Below are positions 12,701 to 27,800 of a DNA stretch of 64,000 nt, piece by piece. The DNA is from Dirofilaria immitis (taxonomy: Eukaryota > Nematoda > Chromadorea > Rhabditida > Onchocercidae), in contig JAKNDB010000014.1 of NCBI GenBank assembly GCA_024305405.1, positions 62,001-126,000 on the forward strand, written 5' to 3'. The position numbers were made by a program, and so were the translations under genes. Numbering within the stretch: the stretch's first letter is position 1; each line of letters opens with the position of its first letter. The notes beneath the pieces are model-generated. The model was not told the origin of the DNA and ran no database searches. It was given only the letters and a program-made list of their open reading frames with translations.

Positions 12701-15700
12701 ATATATTCTAAGCATTGCATATAATGTTAGAATTTTAAACGATTTTAAAAACATTTCAGCTATTTCCATCTATTTTGTTACATAAGCAGAAAGAGTGGAA
12801 ACGAAGGAAAATAAAACGGGAAGATAACTTTAGTGAAGTCAATCAAAAGTATAATCAGTTTAAATACGAAATATAAAGAGTAAATAAAAAATTTAAAATT
12901 TTTCGAGACAGCTAAAGTCGAGTAAAAACTTTTGAAAATATTACAAAATTTTTTCACTACCTTTGGTAACACATTCCAAGCGTCGTATCAGAGCAATTAA
13001 TTCCCGATCATTATTATCAGTTATGCAACATCTCAAAAGCAACATATCTCCGTGGTCGTAATAAATTTTCAATCTAAAAGGACTGAGCGTTTTATTTTTA
13101 CTAGAAAATAATTACAAGAAACGAAAAAAATAACCTGAAGTATGTTATGGAATGACTCTTTTTTTTGGCAATAATACTTCTGCTTTGAGGAGCAAAAATT
13201 TCAAATTTAATTTGAACGGCTTAAAAAGTGGATAATATGTTTCCAACATTCATGGCCCATTTCATAATTGACTTTCGTGTGAGTTTCAAAATATAGGAAG
13301 TATTGTTATTAATAATATATGCACACCACAAGTCATCACAATTCTATGGTAATGACTAATAAAAAACTATCAATTAGAATCTGAAGTCAAGCTGATAAAA
13401 CCACGCCGACTTAAAGAGTATGCAATTTCCACATACAAATATCTAACAGAAACAAACAATTAATAAAAAATAAAAATCGCTTCTGAGCACCTTCAAAGTT
13501 TGAACTCACTTTTGTTTTGTTACTTGTAGGTATGCTTTTTCAAAATATTCACTATGCTTTTCAAGATCTTGATTCACGTCTTACCCTGAATCCATATTGG
13601 CCCAACCAATGATAGAATGTGTAGGTATCGCACATATTACTTCCCAGATGGCATTTCCAAAATAGCCAGAGTTTCCCCAGATATACCTAGAACACATGTG
13701 ATCGACTGATTCTGTGAATGGTCATGAACTTCAACAAGCCAAGACAGAGCTCCATGTACTGATTCACTTAACAATGGCCGTGGTGACGATCTTTCTTTTC
13801 GTTTCACTGATCCAACTAGAAATCGACCTGAAATAATCAAGAATTTCCACTTATTAAAGAATAATTACAGAACAAAAATCTATGTTTTCATTGCATTCGC
13901 AATGCTAGCACGCAAGAAACATTTACTTGCAATTTTTGCAGGTCCATCATTTGGATGAGCTGAAGCAAAATTTTCAGCGATTTCTTTCAATGCTTCTCGA
14001 CGAGTACGTGCCGCCATAGCTGCGAATTTTTTCGAACGATGCACCGCATTTTCAGCATTTATTACTAAAAAGCTAAGGTTGTTGATTTTTTATACTTTTT
14101 TCTAGATGAAAGCTATCCAACTGATCGGTCTCAAAAATACTAACGTCTTTGTGACGGAAAAAAAATTTTAAATTTTCCTTCAGATGCTGCTTGTAAACAA
14201 AAAAGATAATTTGAATTAAGAGGGAAAAATTAGAAGTTGAAGCCATCCTGCACTTACTTTTGGTAATGAAAAAATCATGAAATTCAGATGATTTTGGAAA
14301 CGTTGCTCCTTGCGGCACAGCAGGTCCAAAAGCTGGCACATCTTTCGCTCGTGATACAGCGATGCTACAAATTCCGCTAACGATAGGGCACTTTTAAGAT
14401 CAATCAGTGGTACCTTACAAGATATAGAGCATTATCAGCGTCTTCCAACATTTACATAATATAGGAGTCGAGTGTTACACATCAATGCGTAAATGTATCC
14501 AGCATGTACGAGAGGCAAAAAATGCATGATAGCCTCCTCTTCTATATAAAGAATTCAAAACGGAAATAAAAATATAAGGGAATATAAATTAAAGCAATAA
14601 AATTTTGAAGAGATATGAAAATTTAAAGGAATTCAGTTCATACCTGTAAGTTACATCATCAGTACATGGATTGTTGGCTCGTATAATGATGAAAACATGT
14701 TGGAAATGTGAACGAACAGTGATTGGACTGAAAGGAAGAGCACCAGGCTCCTGGAAGATTACAGTAACCATATCATTACCAATATGTCTTTTCCGAGCTA
14801 GCTGAAACAGTAGCAAATTTTGAAGCGAAGTAAAATACAAAGAGAATTCAAACAATGATACAAAAAATCATCATAATCAATCAATTTGTTAAATAAAACA
14901 AAGAAATGAGAAATCAAAAATTTCCTCACCTGTTGTTTATTACTGGGAGTAAAAGGAAGAAGTGTTGATATATGGAACATTATTTCATGTGCTTGGTATT
15001 TGACGTATATAGAATGTGTACCCGTTGTATCACCGCGTACATCAAGACCTCCTTTATATTGATCAAAACCCTTCAATCGTACACGTTGTCCAAGAAAGTC
15101 TAAGAATTCCTCGAAAGCAGGAGATCCGTTTTCTGAAATTGAATGTAATTTCAGCAAATAAATTCATTAATATATATATACCACACTAACAAATTATAGT
15201 TATACAGACATGACTTTTGAAATCCTCTACTAATTATCAAAATGATAGCGAGTGGCATTGATTCCTTTAACGAAGTACTCGATCAGTATTAAGAATCCCT
15301 ATGATTTTAGTTATGCTTTCGTAATGGAATATTAATTTCAAATATAAATACTGAAATATTTAAAAGAACAAACTGCAAGTATTCAAATAAGCAATATTTA
15401 GAAAGGGAATAACTTTGTACTTTTGCAAGAGCCTAAAATCTTTTCTTTAATAGCTACTGAAATTCCCTATCTTTTCATCTTTAAACATGAATTATAGCAG
15501 ATTTTTAAATTTATTTGGAGTTCTGAAATACTTGTTCAGCAATGCGGTGAATTGAAAAAGTTTTAAAAACTAATATAAAATAAGCGAAATAGAGTAAACT
15601 ATGGCAAAAGAAATACCGTTATTATACATTTGTTCCTCAGTGGATTGGCAAACGCCACAGTACATTACGCCAACTTTATATCTTGTATAAATCGGCTAAA

Positions 15701-18700
15701 ATAATACAAAAATCACTTCCGAATCTTTCCTTCTTGATGGGAACGAATCGTATATTATAAAGACAAATTGAAGTAATCATACTTTGCCTTGTTTTTGAGG
15801 CGATTAGAAGATAATTAATTTTTGTAATAGTATGAGTTGTTCTAATTCATTTGATTCTACAACGATAAGAACTATTTTCTTCATTTTTTAGAATTTTCGT
15901 CAAAATGTTATCTTTCAAAGAGAGTATTATATGTTCTTAAACAAGCTAAGAAACCTGTTCATCAATTTTGACAAGAAAATCTTCCACTCGTGTAGATGAC
16001 GGGTTGGCTGGACGAAGGATTCCGTAATGTATTTGTGGACAAGCGATTTCCAACAATTCTTTTATCAGTGATCGAGTATTTTTCTGATCGGCATTATTAT
16101 CCGAGATAACTTCTTCCGGTATTGCAACTCGTAGCGTACAAAGCTCAAATAATTCTGCATTCATGGCAATAATCAAATATGATTAAACGATATATCATGA
16201 TAAAATTCAGTTTTTTGACTAAAGCAAGATTTTGTGCCGAGAACTTTCACATTTTCAAAAATAAATAATTTGTAGTAGTATGTACAAATGTTGATAAATT
16301 TAATCATTTTAAAACTTACACAAGGGTGTAAGATTTTCATATAAATCAACGAGCTCAAACAATCAATCCTATTGTCTTCACTTAGAATAGTAACTTGTGT
16401 AAGCGAACTTTTGTTAGAGAATCACTGTAAAAGCTCGATAAATAATGAAATAAATACATCACTAAGCCGAATAATCATCCGATAAATAGTAGCATTTTGG
16501 TCACCGCTTTCAATACGTTCACGAACTACCGAAACAGCAACTGGGCCATATGTTTCATCAGTGCCAAAAAAGTTCCAATGAGCTGAAACCTGATATTTTT
16601 AAATTTGTGAAAAAACTACAAGTATACTGGAATCAACGAAAGCTTTCTATTCTAATGCTTTCTTTCGAAGACAACTCACGCCGTCCAAGAAAACAGTGCC
16701 GGTAGTAGTAAGCGCCAATATCTTGAGGCTCAATGACAACTTTTTGTTGACGTGCTGCACATAATCTGAAAAAATTCCATAATAGTGACACAAAATTAAT
16801 GCTATCATTCCAATTATTTCCATTACTTGAAAGAAACGAGATTTACAAGAACGATAAATTGTATCATTTTGCAATAATTTGGTTTTTAATTTCTTTTTCA
16901 GAACTAACTAATTTACATTTCTAACGAACAATTTTTTTGTGCTTTTACACTCTTTATCCATTCCAAATCCTTATTTCATTTTATTTCTTTTCTTTATTTC
17001 AAAACTGTCTCTCTTCTTTTTCGACCCTTCATATTATTATCTCAAAGGTAGCTAACTTTAATATTGTTCAATTATTTTCGTTGCCATATCACTTCAATAT
17101 ACACCTTTTAAAAATTTATTTCTGCCTGCATTTAACTAAGCGAAATTTCCGAAATTCAAAATATTTTTATTTAACAATTTAAGTCTAAAATGCTCTCTTG
17201 ATAAAAATATTTTACATTTTAACCAATGAAAAACAAACTTGTTTCTATTGAGATAAACGACTGTACCACAATCTTTTGGATCAACGACTTCAACAAATAA
17301 ATTGATGGAATAAGCAAAAATATTATTACCTGCCTCCCAGGTATACATTGCTAACATCTTCCAGGATGCCTACTTCGGATGCTGTGTGTTCCCGTTGCCA
17401 AGTTTCATTCCTATTTCTTAATTCATCAGTTGAAACAGGATTGAAGAAACGAGAAAGAGCCAGACGACGAACTGGTTCACCACCTAATTCATTTCTAAAA
17501 AATTCAAAAACTTATTCGATAGTAAACAAAAATTTTAACACCGACAAAACCGCTGTATGTTTCGCTTTATTTCATTTTTTTTTCAGATTGTAAAAAGATA
17601 AAATACCTGAAAGCCGGGCAGTTTGCCAATAGATCGTTAGATTTACCATCACCCATGTCATCTTCGCACGGACTCTGAGCCTGGGATGCCCCAGTTGGGC
17701 GCGGCTCAATGAACGTTGTTGGTGGACCAAGTCCCCAGGCCGACGCTAAGCTTACACAATCATGATGAGCACAAAGTCGTGGATAGCACGGCCGCCACTC
17801 GCTACAGTTCGTGAAATTTTTACGTGAAATACTCTCTCAAGAGAAGTTATTAGAAATTTTTCCGAAGAAAAGTAATTTATTGATAATTTTAAAGTGTTTA
17901 TTATTTTTTATTTATATTTCTATTCAACTAAAGGAATTCCAAATGTACCATAAATCTCGTTTTTAATTCAACCGAACTGAACTCAGAACATACTGAGTGC
18001 AAGCAATGATTGAAATGACTAAGGCAATAAATACCTAATATATTCGAAAGCAGTTTGTGAATTGAAGTCGGGATCGTAAGAAGCATGAGGGTCAAACTGC
18101 GATCCCGATACACTACTCTGGATGGATCCGGAAGGTGCTAGTGTTGATGTTGTTGCCAGGCCATGCGTAGAACCTGTAACAGAAAGAAAAAATTATCGAG
18201 ATGAAGATAAATTTTTTCCTATTCAACGGACATCTTCAAGCATCCATGGAAATGATTAGAAAATTGAAGATCAGTACTCGGAACAATGATAAAAATTAAT
18301 CGTATTTCGCTTTTGTATATAGAAATCTAAGACAGATATCATTTTTAGTCAAGTAATTGCATTTTTGATAATATTATTAAAAAGACTTTAAATTGGAAAA
18401 ATTTCTGTTAATATTGGCAGAACTTACAGGACGTCATCGCTGGGTTGACGTTATGATTGCTATTACCGATATTAACATGTTGATAAGTGGATGAATGAGG
18501 AGCAGATTCGTTAACTTTCAATGAATTGTAAACAGGTAATGATGCAATTGTTTCGCTATTAACTCCTGGAAGTTTGATGATACGTTTAATTGCTTTTACA
18601 AATCGAGGAAAATCTCACATATTATTTTGCAGATGAGAAATTATTCAATAATTTCCACTTCACCGTCAACAGCATAATAAACTATTGTAACTTAATCTTC

Positions 18701-18969
18701 ATTAATACAAATCAGCCATTTTGTATAATGAAACTTCGTTTCCTACCATTGAACTATGAATATCTAGCCTATTTGTTAAGAAAATTACAAAGCTATCACT
18801 TAATTAAAATAACGTTTTTATCATAGCGACGATAACTGGAATCGATTTATACAAAATATTAACCACCGAGTGCGACAGCAAGAAGTGAACCACGTCGATT
18901 GAAAATATCCAGTGCTCGAGCGGTGCTGCTATACCATGCATCTGCAGGTTGACCGCTGTCCATATAGTT
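9756..18969 (-). CDS. sipa-1: SIPA1-like Rap GTPase-activating protein (RapGAP-PDZ-coiled coil)
   Basis: Stimulates GTP hydrolysis by Rap-type small GTPases at the cell cortex/cytoskeleton (family knowledge). Exons in coding order: 18969-18864, 18565-18428, 18173-18035, 17801-17607, 17494-17334, 17287-17239, 16765-16680, 16582-16458, 16143-15955, 15695-15617, 15132-14930, 14801-14644, 14364-14258, 14064-13927, 13827-13585, 13073-12961, 12707-12547, 12241-12007, 11702-11588, 11208-11155, 10531-10461, 10020-9933, 9828-9756. About 1,000 residues. RapGAP domain near residues 420-610: [18 protein letters not shown], then [21 protein letters not shown] with the GND asparagine of the catalytic 'Asn thumb'. 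PDZ domain near 745-850 ([16 protein letters not shown]). A short coiled coil ([17 protein letters not shown]) lies near the C-terminus. Single-base frame breaks sit at 13641 and 12091. The exon at 17494 seems to need a GC donor. The first exon may not be the true start, and the phase into the last exon is unmatched. Confidence 0.9.
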
Positions 18970-21948
18970 CTATTAGAGACATAAATTAAAGAAGAATTCC
19001 GCTGTCCAAAAGCAAGCCGTCAAAAATATCAAATTATTACCCAAAAATTTTTTTCTGACTTCAACTCTCACTTCCTGAAAACTCTCCTAAGAAATTGAAT
19101 CATAATGGAAAGCATAATAATGGCACGGTAATAAACAAGAAATAGACAAGTTAAATGACGCGAAATAAATTCAAATCATTTCCTATTTTTTCCTATGAAA
19201 ATTAGGATAAATTCCGATGCAGCAAATAGTAATCCTAAAAATTAAATCAAAATCGGTCTTACTTTGGATTAATCGAAAGCAATTCATCAGTAACGATTTG
19301 CTTTTATGTAAATTTTGAAAAGCCCTTTAACAGAGTAGAAGAAATAGGCCACTTTTAAATAAACATCCATTGACAGAGAAAAATTTCCGGCTTCGAATAA
19401 TCACTCCAATATTTTGTGCCATCGAAGAAAGGAAAAAGAGATGAAGATAAAACAGCTTCAGCTTCCCTTCTCCCATTTCTCACTTCGGAGGCAAAATAAT
19501 TATTTCCAAATTGCTATCCATTGTCAACCCTTCCGCCTGCATACGTCATTTCCGCACATTTTCCGATTTTCCATCAACTTTGAATTAAATGTCAATTTGT
19601 AAGCCAAAAATTAAGGCGAAGTAAAATTCAACAAGTATTCTGAGATTTAAAATATTTGAAAAAAAACCAATTAAAATGCCCAAACAGTTATTCAGTGTAA
19701 ATCTCAAAAGATCAGTTTGTAACATGCAAGCCAAAATTTGTAATATTTCGTACTTCAGGTATTTAAGAACAGCGATCTTTCCCTCTTCAAAAACACATTT
19801 AGATCTTGTTAAGCAATTTCACTATGAAATCAAAAATTAAACGAAATTTATCTCTCCTCCACTCCTCGTCTCCTTTCTTTTTCTCCCTTCTCTTATTTCT
19901 GATATCGAACAATCCAATAATGATCTTCATTTTTCTAACCAATTAGTAAAATGGAAAAATACCATACTCGAAACCAATGGAAATGATTTAGTAGCGCGAG
20001 TTAACGAACAATAAGAAATTTTCACTATTTAATATTGGAAATGCAGAAGAATCAAAAGAAAAAACAGCGCATAATTTTAATAACAATTTTGAAAGAGGAA
20101 AGGAGGGCATCGAGGAGGTCAATTCCAATTTTGTCTGCAAATGCCAGTGAAAAAGCTGAAAGTATTGATTGCTTAATGCAATTCGTCTTCATCATAAAGC
20201 TCTTCGATTTTTCTTTAAAGATTAAAATATGCTAAAATTAAACTAATAACTAATTGACACTAACGATTGCAAAAAACGTAGAAAACCTGACATTTAGGGA
20301 AAAGTTTGGGAGGTTTTTAAGATGAAAATTTGTTGGTAGTTTGAATTTAAATACATTTAGGAAAAGCAGACATGTATACCGGAAAATTCATAAAAAATTA
20401 TAGCTTAGATAAATATAACATACAATCCAATTTTGATAATGCAGTTTAAATGACTCATCCAAATATCTTGGTTCCAGAATAAGCCTATGGATTATTTCAA
20501 CAATTCATAAAATATTTTTGGTAAATTTTCAAATTTAAGGCCCAGTTTATTTTTTCCTCACTATTCGATCTAATATTTTATAGTTATATATTGATTTCGA
20601 AATACACAATTTCTAATTTCAGTAAAGCTCATAATTTAAAAATATTTACCGCACAATACAAATTATCAAGCATATAAAATTTGTTCTTGAATAATTCTTA
20701 GAGAAACAACAGCTTAATATAGATTTCTGAAAGATTTAATTAGAATTAAAAATCAGGCTCTGAAGTTGATCCAATGAATATCAAGCGACGAGAATACAAT
20801 CTCGTTGAATATTTATTCTGTATTCCAACACAGCATAGCGCAACAATAAATATGGACAATGCGTAATTGTTGAATCAAAAAGATAACAGAAGCAACGTCA
20901 ACACGTTTCTCTTCAGTAATCCTATCTATTTGTATCTATCCAATAAAGTTGCCAACTATACAACTAATCAACAAAGAAAGAAAAAATTTGTCTGAAATTT
21001 TTGTCATAAAAGAAAAAAACTCTATTAACCGATAATAAAATGCAATCAGAATTCACCGTATCCTATCTTTTTTTTTTCTTTCGATAGCATCGTTTCTTCC
21101 ATCCATTTATTCATTTATTTAATGAAATTTGATCATATCTATCTATATTCATTTCATATTAAAGTCAAGCCAAGGCTTTTTGATTTTAAAAAACATTCAT
21201 TTAGTCTAGAAAAGAAAGAAAAGAGGATGAAAGTCTATTGTAGTACTAGAGAAAATGAAAAAGGGAATTTGATGAAATTAAGAGCCAAAAGAGCCTGTTT
21301 CAATCTGAAAAAAAAACTGATGGTAGAAAGAGAGACAAGGAAAAAGGTAGGAAATGAAACATTGAATGAACCGAGCACGAGGAGAATTACAAATCTATCC
21401 GAAATAAGTTTATATTCAACGCTAATGCCAGCTTTATTTGGTAAAAAATTATCATTTTTTACCAAACAAAACAGGAAAAATACAAATTGTAGGAGGACAG
21501 ATAGAAAAGAAACATAGATGAAGTCAAGTTTTTCGTTTGCTTCTTTCTTACAGTTAATCAGTTAGTTAATTATTATTAGTAAAGTTAAATTCTTTAGTAA
21601 CTATCATAATAGTCAAATTATTATGAGCATTAGTATTCAAATTCTTCCTCAAGTACCAGTAGTATTTAAGTATTATACTTAAGTTTTTATTAATTCTCAA
21701 GTTCTTTCTTCAATGATTCGGAATGGAAGCAAAAGTTCAGCTTTCTGAAGCATGTTTACTAATTTGTAACAGAAGTTTGGCTTAAATTTTTATGCCAGCG
21801 ATTAATTTCACTGAATCGGTAATATTGATTTAAATTATATATAAATAATATGCGCAGAATAATTCTCAATAGGTTAGATGAAATGGCGTGAAGAAAATAA
21901 GATAAAGCCTGGCTTAACTCATAAAAGCGATGAATAATAAAATAACGA

Positions 21949-21986
<38 letters not shown>
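21949..21986. repeat. compound (TG)12(TA)7 microsatellite
   Basis: An uninterrupted TG run of about 12 units passes directly into a TA run of about 7 units. It lies in non-coding sequence upstream of the SIPA1-like gene and is a likely length-polymorphic marker. Confidence 0.95.
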
Positions 21987-21987
<1 letters not shown>

Positions 21988-22608
21988 GTCAGCCTATGAA
22001 TGAGGAAATGTATATTATTGATAGGAGCATTTTTATGCTTTGAGGATGATGGAAGAAGGCAATGCTCGAATGAATAAACTTGGAGAAACAGATTGCGTTG
22101 GTAAACTTACGTATCAACCAAGCAATATATTTATATTTGCTAGGGTAGCGTTAAAATGATTATCATACGTCATCTTAATCTATTCTATCTCATCCTATAT
22201 TTTTCGATAAGAGAAAAGATAGGAAGTATATGATGTCGAGAATAGATGAGAAGAAGCAGGAAGAGTATTGAATATTGGAGTTTAGTCCAAACCAAACCTA
22301 TACCTATCGAACTTTTTCGAGAAAGGCGTAGAATGAAGAAAAGAGATATGGTTGTAGTACGAGCAATCTATACCCTGGCAACAGCACCGCACATATATAT
22401 TGGCAGCTTCCTTCGCTCATTCAAAAGAAATGAGCTTTCTCACCATTAATCGCTGATTTGTAGCATCTTTTAGATAGTATTATTACTGAGTATACTGATT
22501 ACTTTGCGGGTCTAAATGATAATAAATAATAGTCACAGCTATGATAAAGGCCATCATTTTCTGATTTAATATCGATAGCAACAGTGTGATTGTAATAAAT
22601 CTGATTAC

Positions 22609-22610
<2 letters not shown>

Positions 22611-22640
<30 letters not shown>
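22611..22640. repeat. (TA)15 microsatellite
   Basis: Thirty bases of pure TA repeat in non-coding sequence. The flanks (CTGATTACGG and CTGATTTTTAG) carry no coding signal. Confidence 0.95.
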
Positions 22641-22641
<1 letters not shown>

Positions 22642-22910
22642 TGATTTTTAGAAAATCAGTATATTGTGATATAAATTGCAGTAACAAGTGATAATATACA
22701 TCGATTTATATTTATGTAAGAATAATGGTGATTGAGCACTTGAAGCAGTGATAGAAACGGCCGTATTACTGATCACATTTTCTAAAAATTCAAAAACTGT
22801 TATATGATGCACGACAAATAATATTAAAATAACTTCTGCATATAAAAAAACTTTTGCAAATCCATCTATATTTATTGGCTATGCATGCAAGAATCAAATT
22901 TTTATTTTTT

Positions 22911-22929
22911 TCTCTCTCTCTCTCTCTCT
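22911..22929. repeat. (TC)9 polypyrimidine repeat
   Basis: Nine and a half TC units following a poly-T run, forming a pyrimidine tract of about 30 bases. It resembles a long polypyrimidine tract but no exon follows it. Confidence 0.9.
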
Positions 22930-24835
22930 TCTTCTGTCTTTCTGCAATAATTTATGCACATGTCTTCAGTATTTAATTTTTCTTACTTATCAATAACAAG
23001 CATACATTTCAACAGCATTTAAAAAGGATTTGTTATTAAAGTGTTCAAATTTGAATTTGAAACTAAATAAAATTAGCCGTCATTTCTTGTACTTAATTTA
23101 TTTACAATATCTTGGATATCATGCTGATTTTTACAAAAAGTAATGCTCATTAAAGATATTATTTCTAAGTATTCTTTATCTAAGAATTATATATGGAAAT
23201 CTAATTTTGGTTGTATTCTAACAAAATATTGATGAAAGTTTCAATGATTTTTCTAAATTCTTTTGTAGGACAATCACTATTGCTTCGTCAACTATTCCAT
23301 TTAATATTTCAGCTCCGTTTTACGCTTCCATGCACCATATTTCCCAGATAATGATACAGTGTTAAGAACATTCAATTATAAATCCGTCACTAAAATGTAT
23401 TCAATATGTACAGAACAGGTATTATCACATTGATTTTATAACGATCCTTATGATAAACAGTAAGTCTTTTAACATTTGGACGGTCATATGAAAAAAGTTC
23501 CATTTTACGAATTATCGCTATCGTACTAAATTTCGTTTTCATAATGAGAGACACAATGTATAAAAATCTCTCATATCTTCATGAAGTATTATCTTAATTA
23601 GTGGATTAATAGTAGTCTCGAAAACTTTTTTTTTCGAAACTTATGATCTTAAATATTACATAGCACAAAAACAAATTAAAATGATTATCACTACATCATC
23701 GTCAGTCCGACTCCCTATCCCTTTATTTTAGCGTGCATTAAAATACAATCAAAATGTTTTGCATATTTTATTTCTCAATCAACGAAATTTGATAGGAATA
23801 AAAGCTTTTTAAAATTGATATCCTAAAAAAATAACGGAATGAAGAATAATGAAACCACCAATAAATAACAAGTAGATGATAAGACAATGATGAACAAAGA
23901 AACTAAAGATGAAAATAATAAAATAATACAGTTCAAAAATCATCATGAAAGGTGGATTATTAGAATTTCCCAATTTTTAACTTTTCAGTCTTTTGTAAAA
24001 TCAATAAATCTTTGGTAAAAAACAATGAATTTCGACAATAAAACTTTTAAAAATAAAACTTATAAATAATTAATATTTATAAGTTATAGAAGGATTTCGG
24101 TTGTTATGTCGATTTTAGTTTGAAGACATTATTTGTTAAGCTAGTTTTGCTGATTAACAATGAAAAATAAAACAAATGATAATTATTTACATGAGTTACT
24201 AACTTACATCAATAAAATATCACAATTATAAAATAAGTTTTTAACAAAAAAATATGCATACAGAAATCATTTCTATGAAAAGATTACGATTTTCATAACA
24301 CATATCGGCAGATTTGATATAAAACGATCATTCCTGATCAGTTGATTGCACGGGTTTTTAGTAACATATTCAATTCATTACAATTTTTATACGATATCTC
24401 ATGCTATACAAATTGTTTTTTGAACTGTTTTTAATGTTCACTTCCGCAATATATCGATGAAAGCCAAGTAATTTTACACTCCATTTCATTCTAAAAATAA
24501 CTACTTTAAACTCACAAACGTTTCCCTCTTCCTGTTTAAGGAAATAAGAAAACACGAAAAATATATTTTATACAGAGGAAAAAGAGATACTATTAAAAGC
24601 CATGCATAGAATATTGAATAGTTTCATCGTAGCTATCGATATTAGATTATTAGCACGGAATAACGAAAAGAGAAAACTAACAGGTTATAGCTAATATTGA
24701 CTAGGAATTAAGTGAAGAAAACGTTCACTGAAAAAATTTAATAAAAAAATAAATTGCAAGATTTTTAGGGAAATTATCAAGCTCAGAAGTTAAGTAAACA
24801 AAATTAATCTTACTGTTACAATCAGCAAATGTCAA

Positions 24836-27800
24836 TTAGGATAAATATAAAAATTGGCAATAATCAGATAATATTAGTATTTTTTGGTATTCATATGCAT
24901 GCTTAATTAAATAATTACTTTTCATGTCGGTCGCATAACTATCTTCGCTTTTCTTCATATAATTAAGTCGTTTTTCAAATCGTCGAATTATTGGTATCAG
25001 TTTGTCAAGTTCAAGTGCAAATAATGTCTGCAAGATTTAGAAACATCAAAAAAAAATTAAAACTTCTAAAAAATTACCTAATTGTTGTAGGCAATTAGCA
25101 AAAAATGGATGAAAGGTTTTAAAAAAATCACTAAAATATTTCAGATTTTAACAAATCAATGAAAAGGATCAAACTACTGCAATAAATGAAAATTTGAATG
25201 AGCTTTCATTTTTGCAATACATAAATTTAAAGCATATTTTTTGAAACAGTAATATCGAATTGTATAGCAAAAGTGAACGGAATTAAATATTTATGTTAAC
25301 GAAGTTTTTAAAGAAATGAAAGATTTTTTTAATACTTAGAAACCCTTGAAATAAAGAAATTAATAAAATAAGAATTAGTAAAAGAAAAAAACAAAACATC
25401 TAAATAATAACTGACAAGAATATGAACTACATGGTAAAACTTTTGCAGATATTACATTAATACATTGTGTGGTCAATTTGAATACATGAAAATATGCTTT
25501 GTTGTTGTAACCAAATTCTTCCGGTGAAGTATATACAAGAGCTTCTACACAAGCTGCACTTAAATTGCTTTCAGCGTTTTTGATGATCTGATCCAATAAA
25601 TAACTGATCAAAAAGAACTGCGGCGGATAAGTCTAAAATTATGCAATTATTGCCATCTAGAAAAAAGGCATTCAATCTAATTATCAGTCAATTATCAGTT
25701 TAAATCATTATAATTGAAACTATACCACTACGTAGAAATTGTTTTCCTCATTGCATAAAAAGTTTTAAATAATTTGTGCAATGGCCCACATTCAAAAATA
25801 GCAAAAAGAAAAAATTGATATGCTGCCCAGTAACTTCTAAATTATTCACTAATAATCTGGCTGTGCATAATTTAGTATAACACTTCTCTTTTTTTTTCCA
25901 CAAAATCTCTTCAATAAATTAATCGTGTCTTTTAAGACAGCAATATACATCAAATATCAAATTTCATATAGATAGTTACAAAAATATAAAAATTTATTTC
26001 GTTTTCGTTTCTGAAAGTTTATCGTTCAAAAACAGCTCTTGTTTCGATTACCTGTTCCAATTTCTCTTTCTTAATAGAATTTGAAAGAGTTGATTTTCTA
26101 ACTGCCTTAGCCACGAAAATGACCATCTTGCTCACATCAACACTCGCTAACAGTCTGTTATCATTTTCTGCATCATCTAATGTTTTTAAAGCATGTCTCA
26201 AAGCGCCGATTAGCTTGTGTTGGTTAATACTATAAGATCATTAATTATCATTGTTGTATAACTGGTTTTTCCATTCCACTCAACATTCGATTAGTACAAC
26301 TATGATAATTATTTAGCACTGACAAGTTAGTTATATGATCAAATTAATCTCATACTGATGATGAAGTCTTCATATACACTCAGCACAACTATGGAAAACA
26401 ATAAAAGTCTAATAAAATAGATCATTATCAGAGTTTCTTACTGTTTAAGTTATTATGAAATTGTCTGAAACAAAAATAAAATTAGTGGTAATGTGTAATT
26501 ATAATAAAAATCAAATTAAAAAATAATGAAATTTAAAAATGATAGAAAAAATATTAAAGTACCTATAAAAAATGGAAATCCTTACCAATTTGACGAGGGA
26601 TAAAAACTGAAAAAATAATTCAAGAAAGCATATGGACGTGGTTGACAGGAACTATCAAAGTATCGTAAAAGCAAGCCAGCCAATGCCGACGAAAAGCAAA
26701 GGAACCATGATACAGTATTTTACCAATACTTTCAACGGCCGCAAAGAAAGTTCTGCATTCTGGAAAAAAATAAATTACTTTCGACATCTTCTAATATTGT
26801 AAAAAAAAAAATTAAAAATGATTTCTTGCTTTATTATACTAAAATCTATTTGTTATCATCAAATGTTCTGAGAGATTTTCAACTGTTCTGAGAAATTTAT
26901 GCAGATATTACCTCGGTATTTCTACCATTACGAATATTTTAGGGTAATCTCTTATTTGGTTGGATATAAATTTCATTTTTAAAATAGACAGCGATTATTT
27001 CTATATTCTTAGAGTTTTCAGAGCAAGACTTATGGAAGCCTAATTCTGCCAGCTTTTAAACTTAACTGTCATTTTAGCTGCTAACTGTTGTATAAGGCTT
27101 CTACAATTTACCTGATCGAATATAAACTCTTCAAAAACTTGTAGAAACATTTGTCCTTTCAGAACACCACACTCCACAATCTCTGGATAATATAACTGCG
27201 CAGCAGTTTCATAACTTCTCAAAATGGCACATGCAGCTATCGATGTAAGAGCCAATACCTTATTTCATTATATTTATTTTAATTGAGGAAATATAAGTGG
27301 CTAGATTTTGAATTTTAATCGAATTAAAATCTTCTAAGCTTACTACTTGAACTTATATGAATTAACAATGTAAGAAAAAATTTAAAGAAATTGATAAATT
27401 AATTGAAACCTTAACACGTATGGGTGTCTCTTCAACTTCAATAGCAGAACGTAATATATGAATTCGTTCACGAGCAATTTGTTCATCGATTGCTACACCA
27501 ATTCCAATTACCTCGGAAAGCGAAGTCCAAATCATTGGATCCAGAGTTTTACAGTACGTGTCCACCTATAAAATTCTGTTTGAAAAATGATGTTGACGAA
27601 AATGAAAGGTATTGTAAAATTTTGATCGATCATGAACAATTATGCCTGACAAAACAATGCTTCGGATGAGATAATAAAAAGTAAGTTCGCAGCAGTTTAG
27701 CATACTACTCGAAATTAATGATTCTGGAATAATTTCCTAACCAGTATGTTATCAGTAAATATAAGCGAAATGTAAAATATTAGAAAAAAGCAAATGAAAT

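Larger units (their letters stand above)
18970..24835. other. long gene-poor stretch with microsatellites
   Basis: Lies between the first recognised SIPA1-like exon and the 3' end of CAP-G. It may contain upstream SIPA1-like exons, its promoter and the CAP-G 3' UTR. The longest frame, 21122-21517 (plus, 131 codons), is very Lys/Arg-rich, lacks a domain, and is overlapped by an antisense frame. Dinucleotide repeats occur at 21949, 22611 and 22911. No other gene is supported. Confidence 0.45.

Noticed and set aside
16321..16353. Short segment with a GTAAGT donor, possible extra SIPA1-like exon
   Set aside because: The exon ending at 16458 and the exon starting at 16143 join in phase 0 and match the family length (RLSD-LCTLR); the extra segment would introduce a TAA.
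21122..21517. 131-codon plus-strand ORF, the longest uninterrupted ORF in its region
   Set aside because: Very Lys/Arg/Thr-rich with no domain, no splice partners, and an antisense frame over the same stretch; typical of purine-rich AT DNA.
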